Source of the DNA: Nitrosomonadales bacterium
GTDB taxonomy: Bacteria > Pseudomonadota > Gammaproteobacteria > Burkholderiales > SG8-41
NCBI GenBank assembly: GCA_009885185.1
Contig: VFLF01000714.1
Span: 1 to 5,111, forward strand
Reading direction: 5' to 3'
Length of the DNA: 5,111 bases
Positions 1 to 4,407 of the stretch are shown here, one piece after another. The position numbers were made by a program, and so were the translations under genes. Positions within the stretch are counted from its first letter, which is position 1. Every line of letters begins with the position of its first letter. A model generated the notes under the pieces. That model saw nothing but the letters and a program-made list of their open reading frames with translations. It had not been told where the DNA came from and ran no database searches.

Positions 1-248
1 ATCGCATCCAGATACGCCTGCCCGCCGGTGGGCCGGCCATAGGCCACCGGATCGGTTGCGATCACGCCATCGTTGGTGACCACGAAAATTGCCTGATGAA
101 TGCCGTTGCGAAAAATATAAACGTTGTCGGTGCCTTCAACCTTGGTGGTCGCCATCGGCGGGCGTTCCGCCTGCTGCGCGTGAACTGCACTCGCAAAAAA
201 CAGCATGGATGCCACCGTGCTTACGAAAACTGACAGCTTGCGTAACAT
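1..248 (-). CDS. Exported metallo-beta-lactamase-fold hydrolase-like protein, N-terminal part (runs off window)
   Basis: Only the first 82 codons are present; the gene continues beyond base 1. The ATG at 248-246 is preceded by a strong GGAGGAGA ribosome binding site four bases upstream, which fixes the start. Residues 1-24 form a Sec signal peptide: Arg/Lys near the N-terminus, a hydrophobic stretch, then a VHA cleavage site before Gln25, so the mature protein should be periplasmic. The mature start reads DNVYIFRNG (41-49), then AIFVVTNDGVIATDPVAYG (53-71). This resembles the opening beta strands of metallo-beta-lactamase-fold hydrolases, where a 'n-vyv---g--n---vvtddGvvliD' pattern precedes the zinc motif. 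The diagnostic HxHxDH motif would lie past the window edge, so neither metal binding nor substrate can be confirmed. It lies downstream of the DUF1080 lipoprotein on the same strand, separated by 128 bases and a strong hairpin. An unrelated periplasmic beta-rich protein is the main alternative. Confidence 0.72.
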   Translation of the reverse strand, partial: MLRKLSVFVSTVASMLFFASAVHAQQAERPPMATTKVEGTDNVYIFRNGIHQAIFVVTNDGVIATDPVAYGRPTGGQAYLDA

Positions 249-252
249 GATA

Positions 253-260
253 TCTCCTCC
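253..260 (-). promoter_or_regulatory. Strong Shine-Dalgarno for the hydrolase-like gene
   Basis: On the minus strand this reads GGAGGAGA, ending four bases before the ATG at 248. It is the closest match to the anti-Shine-Dalgarno consensus in the window and supports that start. A TATAAA directly upstream (266-261) is too close to this site to act as a -10 box for a translated transcript. Confidence 0.75.
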
Positions 261-298
261 TTTTATAGTGAGTGAAAACACATACCCCGTCGGCACAA

Positions 299-332
299 CG
301 GCCCAAGGTTTCCAGACAAAAACCTTGGGCCG
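299..332. terminator. Perfect 13-bp inverted repeat, possible terminator or mRNA-stabilising hairpin
   Basis: Bases 299-311 (CGGCCCAAGGTTT) are the exact reverse complement of 320-332, with an 8-base loop at 312-319. The hairpin lies 45 bases past the stop of the DUF1080 gene and 51 bases before the start of the hydrolase-like gene, both on the minus strand. In the minus direction it is followed by TTGTGCCGAC rather than a T-run, so it is not a textbook intrinsic terminator. A partial terminator, an RNA 3'-end stabiliser or a protein-binding palindrome are all possible. The repeat itself is certain; the function is inferred. Confidence 0.6.
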
Positions 333-376
333 CACTCTGATTCCGGCTGATGCGCGATGCGCTCGCCGGAAAAAAC

Positions 377-1018
377 CTACAGCGGCCTGATCAGCAGCTT
401 GCGAAACTTGATGACGCCGCTGTTGTACTGCAGCGCAATCGGGCCACTGGTAAACGTCTTGTCGCTGACATCAACCGCCTGTTCGCCGTTCATGCTGACC
501 GTCATACGCGGCCCCTTCGCCGTGATGACCATGGTGTTCCATTTGCCCGCGGCCTTGAAAGAGGGCGCTGCCTTAGCCGGCGGCATCAGCGAGGCGGTGG
601 CCATGTTCGGGCTCTTGTCCCAGATCTGCACCTCATACGCCGCCTTGGTATTGACGACTTTCTGATTCATCACGCGGATGTAGATACCGCTATTGGCATC
701 TTCGTCAGACCAAAACTCGGTGTATATCTCGAAATCCGCATAGGAATTTTTCGAAAGCAATATGCCCGCGTCGGTGCTGCTGCCGTTCTTGCGGTCGGCC
801 TGAATCGCCCCGTGCATGGCCAGCCAGTTCGCGTCACCCAGACGCGTAAAGTTCTCCAGTCCCTTGTCGCCATCGATCAGCGTCGTCCATGGCGCGGAGC
901 CATAAGGAACGTGCCCCATAGGATGCTGGCGGAACGGCTCGGGGGCGTTACTGGCGCAACCCAACAAGGTGAGCGCAATCAACATCAGTCCGGTGACACA
1001 GGCAAAAAATCGCTTCAT
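377..1018 (-). CDS. DUF1080 (3-keto-disaccharide hydrolase-like) domain lipoprotein
   Basis: The product is a 213-residue lipoprotein. Residues 1-21 form a lipoprotein signal with a lipobox ending L-L-G-C, Cys21 being the lipidated residue. Residue 22 is Ala rather than Asp, which favours outer-membrane sorting. From about residue 44 to the end there is one DUF1080-type beta-sandwich. The visible hallmarks are WTTLIDGDKGLENF (44-57), YADFEIYTEFW (93-103), NSGIYIRV (109-116), YEVQIWD (128-134), WNTMVITAKG (160-169), a VSMNGE strand (174-179), and a C-terminal GPIALQYNSGVIKFRKLLIRPL-like strand pair (192-213). Proteins with this fold are annotated as 3-keto-disaccharide hydrolases or carbohydrate-binding concanavalin-like domains; the substrate here is unknown. 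The chosen ATG has GAGGGGGA seven bases upstream and puts the lipobox at the normal position. An in-frame ATG 28 codons further upstream would bury the signal peptide. It follows a Bug SBP gene on the same strand but has its own promoter candidate. Confidence 0.85.
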   Translation of the reverse strand: MKRFFACVTGLMLIALTLLGCASNAPEPFRQHPMGHVPYGSAPWTTLIDGDKGLENFTRLGDANWLAMHGAIQADRKNGSSTDAGILLSKNSYADFEIYTEFWSDEDANSGIYIRVMNQKVVNTKAAYEVQIWDKSPNMATASLMPPAKAAPSFKAAGKWNTMVITAKGPRMTVSMNGEQAVDVSDKTFTSGPIALQYNSGVIKFRKLLIRPL

Positions 1019-1025
1019 GGTAAGT

Positions 1026-1033
1026 TCCCCCTC
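1026..1033 (-). promoter_or_regulatory. Ribosome binding site that decides the lipoprotein start
   Basis: On the minus strand this reads GAGGGGGA, seven bases before the ATG at 1018. It favours that codon over the in-frame ATG at 1102, which has no comparable site and would put 28 extra residues ahead of the lipoprotein signal. Confidence 0.65.
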
Positions 1034-1119
1034 AATAGACGTTAGACGACGGAAACCGCACGGTGATAGGCAAAGCCAAATCAAGTAAGGCCCGCCGCAC
1101 ATTGTTGGTATTTTCGATC

Positions 1120-1149
1120 AGCATAGACTGCGCACCCCTCGAACGTCAA
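1120..1149 (-). promoter_or_regulatory. Candidate sigma-70 promoter for the DUF1080 lipoprotein gene
   Basis: On the minus strand TTGACG (1149-1144, five of six consensus bases) is followed after 18 bases by TATGCT (1125-1120, four of six, including the key first, second and last positions). Transcription would start near 1113 and leave a leader of roughly 95 bases. The site begins 33 bases past the stop of the upstream SBP gene, so the lipoprotein gene can be expressed independently of it. The call rests on motif match and position only. Confidence 0.5.
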
Positions 1150-1181
1150 TCCCTCCGCGCGCGGTGTGCCGCAGCGTGGAT

Positions 1182-2180
1182 TCAATCGGTCGTCGCGCCG
1201 GAAATCCGGATAATGCGCGCCCACTTCGACAGGTCATCGCGTATCTGCGCGCGAAATTGTTCCGGCGTGTTGCCGATAGGCGTTGCGCCGAGGCCCGCGA
1301 TGCGGCTTTTCATGTCGCTGGTGTTAAGCACCTGCAATGCATCGGCGTGGATTTTTTTCACCAGATCGGGCGAGATCGCCGCCGGGGCCACCAGCCCGAA
1401 CCACGAGATCGCCTCGTAACCCGCGAGGCCCGCGATGCCAGATTCGGCCACCGTCGGATATTCCGGAAACTGCGGCACGCGTTGCAGCGTGGTCACCGCG
1501 ATGATTTTGATGCGGCCCGTCTTGGCGTGCGGCAACACCGCCGTGGTAGTGGTAAAAGTCATCGAGGTTTCGCCCGACGCCAACGCCATCGTCGCCGGGG
1601 CACTGCCTTTGTACGGCACGTGCGTGATGCGCGTGCCGGTCATCGATTTCAGCAACTCGCCCGCCAGATGGCCGGGCGAGCCTGCTCCGTTAGAGGCAAA
1701 CGTCAGTTGATCGGGCCGCGACTTGGCCAGCGCGATCAGTTCCTTGATGTTGCGCGCCGGCACCGACGGATGCAGCGCCACCACATTCGGCACCGCCGCC
1801 GCGTTGATGATCGGCGCAAAATCCTTCAGCGGATCGTACGGCAGCTTCGCCGGAAACCCCGGCACGATGGTGAGCGGCGCGCCGGAGCCCATCAGCAGCG
1901 TGTAGCCATCGGGCGCGGCCTTCGCGCCAAGCTCAGTGCCGATGATGCCGCCCGCGCCCGGTCGATTGTCGATAATGATCTGCTGGCCCCACATCTCGGC
2001 AAGCTTCACGCTCAACATGCGCGCCAGCGTTTCGGTGCTGCCGCCCGGCGGAAACGGCACGATCAGGCGCACGGTTTTCACCGGGTAGGCCTGTCCCGAG
2101 CCTGTCGAAGAGGTTTGCGCCAGCGCCGGCGCGGCAAACGCCAGCAACACCACAGCCAGAAAACCCTTGCGTGTCGTCAT
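1182..2180 (-). CDS. Tripartite tricarboxylate transporter-type periplasmic solute-binding protein (classical Bug/TctC family)
   Basis: The product has 332 residues, normal for the family. Residues 1-21 are a Sec signal peptide (Thr-Thr-Arg-Lys start, hydrophobic core, ALA cleavage site before Gln22). The mature protein shows the Bug signature in order: YPVKTVRLIVPFPPGG (32-47), DNRPGAGGIIG (71-81), APDGYTLLMG (89-98), the LPYDPLKDFAPI block (113-124), GAGSPGHLAGELL (166-178), HVPYKGSAPA (187-196), and a C-terminal EQFRAQIRDDLSKWARII segment (307-324). Family members bind carboxylates in the periplasm and pass them to TctA/TctB membrane subunits, or act as orphan sensors. No membrane subunit is visible nearby and the ligand cannot be read from sequence. 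Two ATGs are adjacent (2183 and 2180). The second lies six bases from AGGAG, a better spacing than three, and is preferred, though the choice changes only one residue. Residues 23-30 (TSSTGSGQ) look like an inserted linker encoded by a repeat-like sequence. The gene diverges from the next SBP gene. Confidence 0.95.
   Translation of the reverse strand: MTTRKGFLAVVLLAFAAPALAQTSSTGSGQAYPVKTVRLIVPFPPGGSTETLARMLSVKLAEMWGQQIIIDNRPGAGGIIGTELGAKAAPDGYTLLMGSGAPLTIVPGFPAKLPYDPLKDFAPIINAAAVPNVVALHPSVPARNIKELIALAKSRPDQLTFASNGAGSPGHLAGELLKSMTGTRITHVPYKGSAPATMALASGETSMTFTTTTAVLPHAKTGRIKIIAVTTLQRVPQFPEYPTVAESGIAGLAGYEAISWFGLVAPAAISPDLVKKIHADALQVLNTSDMKSRIAGLGATPIGNTPEQFRAQIRDDLSKWARIIRISGATTD
2091..2110. 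repeat. Dispersed-repeat-like 20-mer inside the SBP coding region
   Basis: The minus-strand sequence CTTCGACAGGCTCGGGACAG closely resembles a short repeat I recall as recurring throughout many proteobacterial genomes (core TTCGACAGGCTCAG). Here it is in frame and encodes the Ser/Thr/Gly-rich linker just after the signal peptide cleavage site. Membership in a repeat family is from memory and cannot be tested in one window. Confidence 0.45.
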
Positions 2181-2186
2181 CATTCT

Positions 2187-2191
2187 CTCCT
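2187..2191 (-). promoter_or_regulatory. Ribosome binding site that chooses between two adjacent ATGs
   Basis: AGGAG on the minus strand is three bases from the ATG at 2183 and six from the ATG at 2180. The latter spacing is more usual, so translation probably begins at 2180. Both starts give the same signal peptide apart from one Met. Confidence 0.6.
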
Positions 2192-2211
2192 GAACGAGTG
2201 GTTGTGCCGGT

Positions 2212-2240
2212 ATTATCGACGCATTGTGAGCGTTTGACAC
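2212..2240 (-). promoter_or_regulatory. Candidate promoter for the classical Bug SBP gene
   Basis: On the minus strand GTGTCA (2240-2235, four of six) is followed after exactly 17 bases by GATAAT (2217-2212, five of six). Transcription would start near 2205, giving a leader of about 25 bases that includes the AGGAG site. Its -35 box overlaps the -35 box of the opposing promoter. Confidence 0.5.
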
Positions 2241-2263
2241 ACGGCGCAAATATCCCTTACCGT
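2234..2263 (+). promoter_or_regulatory. Candidate promoter for the divergent SBP gene and downstream dehydrogenase
   Basis: A perfect TTGACA -35 box (2234-2239) is followed after 18 bases by TACCGT (2258-2263), which keeps the first, second and last bases of the -10 consensus but is otherwise weak. Transcription would start near 2270, leaving a leader of about 46 bases. The weak -10 box suggests possible dependence on an activator, which is inference. Confidence 0.42.
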
Positions 2264-2315
2264 AACCGCACCGCCATTCCTTCACGCCTCACTCCTCACG
2301 CACCAAGAAGCATCC

Positions 2316-3323
2316 ATGGCACGCATCCCCATTTTTAAGCACGCTATCGTTAATGTGATTGGAATGACAGCCTCGGTGGCGCTCGCGCTTGCCGGCGCAG
2401 CGCACGCACAAACATGGAAGCCCGCGAAGCACGTCGAGTTCATCTCCGGCTCCGCCGCCGGCGCGGCGTCCGACACCGCCCTGCGCGCGGTGGAGCGCCT
2501 GTTGCAGGAAAAAAAGCTCGTCGATGCTTCCACCGGCGTCATCAACAAACCCGGCGGCGGCGGCACGGTGGGCTGGACCTATCTCACGCAGCAACCCGCC
2601 GACGGCCACCATCTCACGCTGCTGATCGGCAATCTGGTGAGCAATTACATCACCGGCATCAGCACGTTAAGCCACAACGATTTTACCTGCGCGTCGCAGA
2701 TTTTCAGCGAAGTCACGGCGGTAGCGGTGCGCGCGGATTCGCCGCTGCGCACAGCGAAGGATTTGCTGGCAAGACTGAAAGCCGATCCGGCTTCGATCAG
2801 CGTCGCGGTGGGCACCGCGTTCGGCGGCTCCGGTCATATTGCGCTGGCGCTCGCCGCCAAGGGCGCTGGCGGCGATCCGAAAAAAATGCGCGCAGTGGTG
2901 TTTCCCGGCGTGTCGCAGAGCTTCGCCGCGCTCTACGGCGGGCATATCGATCTCGTCGCCAATCCGCATTCGAGCTTCGCCGCGCCGCTGAAAGAAGGCC
3001 GCGTGCGCGTGCTCGCCATCGCCGCGCCGCAACGCCTCGGCGGCGACTTCGCCCAAGTACCGACGTGGAAGGAGCACGGCATCGAGGCCGTGGTGGATGC
3101 GTTTCGCGCCATCGCCGGGCCGCGCGGCATGGGCGCGGTGCAAGTGGCATTTTGGGAAGGCGCGCTGCGCAAAATGACGGAAACGCCGGAATGGAAGCAA
3201 CTGATTGAAACCCGTTCATGGGTGGATCGCTACGCGAATGCCGAAGGCTGCAAGACGGCGTTCAAGGTGCAGCACGATCAGATGCAGCTTGGATTGCAGG
3301 AATTGGGACTGGCGAAGCGCTGA
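2316..3323 (+). CDS. TctC-like periplasmic solute-binding protein, divergent subgroup
   Basis: The product has 335 residues. The N-terminus is a Sec signal peptide (Arg3 and Lys8, then a hydrophobic Ala/Leu core, AHA cleavage site before Gln32). The mature protein follows the Bug fold order but with changed motifs: VEFISGSAAGAASD (40-53) in place of the usual PFPPGG strand-loop, VINKPGGGGTVGW (75-87) matching the DNRPGAGG loop, DGHHLTLLIGN (96-106), TAKDLLARLKADP (146-158), GTAFGGSGHIALALAAKGAG (166-185), and GGHIDLVA (208-215). Such proteins bind organic acids in the periplasm; the altered first loop implies a different ligand from the minus-strand paralogue. The mature protein has two cysteines (Cys125 and Cys312) that might pair. 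It is closest to the partial SBP at 4408 and probably heads a transcript with the dehydrogenase at 3426. The ATG at 2316 has only a weak AAGAAG upstream; a later Met at residue 17 would shorten the positively charged region. Confidence 0.9.
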   Translation: MARIPIFKHAIVNVIGMTASVALALAGAAHAQTWKPAKHVEFISGSAAGAASDTALRAVERLLQEKKLVDASTGVINKPGGGGTVGWTYLTQQPADGHHLTLLIGNLVSNYITGISTLSHNDFTCASQIFSEVTAVAVRADSPLRTAKDLLARLKADPASISVAVGTAFGGSGHIALALAAKGAGGDPKKMRAVVFPGVSQSFAALYGGHIDLVANPHSSFAAPLKEGRVRVLAIAAPQRLGGDFAQVPTWKEHGIEAVVDAFRAIAGPRGMGAVQVAFWEGALRKMTETPEWKQLIETRSWVDRYANAEGCKTAFKVQHDQMQLGLQELGLAKR

Positions 3324-3325
3324 GT

Positions 3326-3346
3326 AATGATGCTGCGCATTATTTT
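3326..3346 (+). terminator. Weak terminator-like stem-loop after the SBP stop
   Basis: AATGATGC (3326-3333) can pair with GCATTATT (3337-3344), including one G-U pair, around a 3-base TGC loop, and is followed by TT. The stem is AT-rich and the T-run very short, so termination would be partial at most. It starts three bases after the SBP stop codon. Confidence 0.22.
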
Positions 3347-3351
3347 ACGCT

Positions 3352-3379
3352 CTGGATTCTGGCCTGCGCCAGAATGACG
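3352..3379. repeat. REP-like palindromic element between SBP and dehydrogenase genes
   Basis: ATTCTGGC (3356-3363) and GCCAGAAT (3368-3375) form a perfect 8-bp stem around CTGC. The flanks CTGG on the left and GACG on the right match a short intergenic repeat I recall as widespread in Proteobacteria, of the form CTGGATTCCCGC...GCGGGAATGACG; here the stem bases have changed together so pairing is kept. It sits in a 102-base gap. Such elements often act as 3'-end stabilisers or partial terminators. The palindrome is certain; family membership is recalled rather than searched. Confidence 0.6.
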
Positions 3380-3425
3380 ATTCGTTGGCAGTAAACATGC
3401 GTCACATGACCCAACAGCGGAATTT

Positions 3426-4406
3426 ATGAACCTCAACATCACCATCCTCGACGACTACACCAACATCGTGCGCACGCTGTCGTGCGTAAAAACGCTCGGC
3501 GAATACCAGATCACGGTGTACACCGACTGCGAGCGCGATATCGACGCATTGAGCAGCCGTCTCAAAAACACCGATGCGCTGGTGCTGCTGCGCGAACGCA
3601 CACGCATCAGTGCCGACCTCATCGCGCGCCTGCCGCGTCTGAAACTGATTACGCTCAATGGGCCATACCCGCACGTCGATGTCGATGCCTGCACCGCGCG
3701 CGGCATCCTCGTGTGCTCGGAACACGCGCGCACGTCCTACGCTACGGCGGAACTGACGTGGGGTCTGGTTATCGCGGCGATGCGGCACATTCCGCAGCAG
3801 ATGGCGCGATTGAAAGCGGGGCAATGGCAGAACCGCGCGGGCACGGGATTGCGCGGACGCACGCTGGGCATCTACGGCTATGGCCGCATCGGCAAACAGG
3901 TGGCGGGGTACGGCAAGGCCTTCGGCATGCGCGTGCTGGTGTGGTCGCGCGAAGCGGCGCGCGCGCAAGCGTTGGCCGATGGTTATGAAACCGCCGCCAC
4001 GCGCGAAGCCTTGTTCGACGAGGCCGACGTATTGTCGATCCACATCCGCCTGCTGCCCGAGACACGCGGCCTCATCACCGAGGCCGATCTCGCGCGCATG
4101 AAACCCGCGGCGGTGTTCGTCAACACCAGCCGCGCGGAGCTGGTGGCCGATGGCGCGCTGGCAGAGGCGCTGCGTGCCGGGCGTCCGGGCGCGGCGGCGG
4201 TTGATGTGTATGAAAACGAACCGGTGATGAACGCGGATAATCCGTTGCTGCAAATGGAGAACGTGATCGCCACGCCACATCTGGGCTACATGGAACGCGA
4301 CCAGATGGAAAATTATTTCTCCGACAATTTCAAGCGCGTGCTCGCGTTCGCGGAAGGCAAACCGTACGGCGTGGTAAATCCCGCTGCTTTGAATCCAGGG
4401 GGCTGA
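3426..4406 (+). CDS. D-isomer-specific 2-hydroxyacid dehydrogenase family protein
   Basis: A cytoplasmic 326-residue NAD(P)-dependent oxidoreductase, full length for the family and without a signal peptide. It would interconvert a D-2-hydroxy acid and a 2-keto acid. Residues 1-100 form the first part of the substrate domain, starting NITILDDY. TAELTWGLVIAAMRHIP (107-123) is the linker helix. The Rossmann domain begins at LGIYGYGRIGKQVAGYGKAFG (147-167) with GxGxxG at 151-156. The catalytic triad is visible: Arg236 in NTSRAELV, Glu265 in DVYENEP, and His285 in ATPHLGYME. The second Rossmann strand ends VLVWSRE (170-176), without the Asp found in strictly NAD-dependent members, so NADP use is possible. 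The pattern resembles the phosphoglycerate-dehydrogenase-like subgroup, but the substrate is unknown and a serA label is not justified. The ribosome binding site is weak (GCGGAA). It lies between two related SBP genes, suggesting metabolism of an imported acid. Confidence 0.93.
   Translation: MNLNITILDDYTNIVRTLSCVKTLGEYQITVYTDCERDIDALSSRLKNTDALVLLRERTRISADLIARLPRLKLITLNGPYPHVDVDACTARGILVCSEHARTSYATAELTWGLVIAAMRHIPQQMARLKAGQWQNRAGTGLRGRTLGIYGYGRIGKQVAGYGKAFGMRVLVWSREAARAQALADGYETAATREALFDEADVLSIHIRLLPETRGLITEADLARMKPAAVFVNTSRAELVADGALAEALRAGRPGAAAVDVYENEPVMNADNPLLQMENVIATPHLGYMERDQMENYFSDNFKRVLAFAEGKPYGVVNPAALNPGG
4397..4402 (+). promoter_or_regulatory. Ribosome binding site supporting the TTG start of the third SBP
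   Basis: AGGGGG lies inside the last codons of the dehydrogenase gene, five bases before TTG at 4408. It supports translation from TTG and suggests coupling to the upstream gene, whose stop ends one base before the TTG. Confidence 0.6.
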
Positions 4407-4407
4407 C

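Noticed and set aside
261..266. TATAAA on the minus strand as a -10 box for the hydrolase-like gene
   Set aside because: It directly abuts the Shine-Dalgarno sequence, so a transcript started from it would lack the ribosome binding site, and no -35 box is correctly spaced.
350..1045. A 231-codon open frame on the plus strand
   Set aside because: It is antisense to the DUF1080 lipoprotein, has no ribosome binding site or recognisable domain, and is Arg-rich.
1155..1172. CCGCGCGCGG palindrome and adjacent small GCGG/CCGC stem after the SBP stop
   Set aside because: The stems are short, there is no T-run, and such runs of CG are common by chance in this composition.
1224..1233. CTTCGACAGG, similar to the repeat-like 20-mer at 2091-2110
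   Set aside because: The similarity stops after ten bases, and the antisense codons specify DDLSKW in the normal C-terminal helix of the SBP, so coding constraint explains it.
2224..2232. TTGTGAGCG resembling half of a lac operator
   Set aside because: Only one half-site is present, the symmetric partner is absent, and there is no LacI-type gene in the window; probably chance.
1164..2237. A 357-codon open frame on the plus strand
   Set aside because: It is antisense to the classical Bug SBP gene and its product is an Arg/His-rich low-complexity chain without motifs.
2181..2285. Upstream in-frame ATG at 2285 for the classical SBP
   Set aside because: It would add 35 residues before a complete signal peptide and would span the candidate promoter; AGGAG sits beside the later ATGs.
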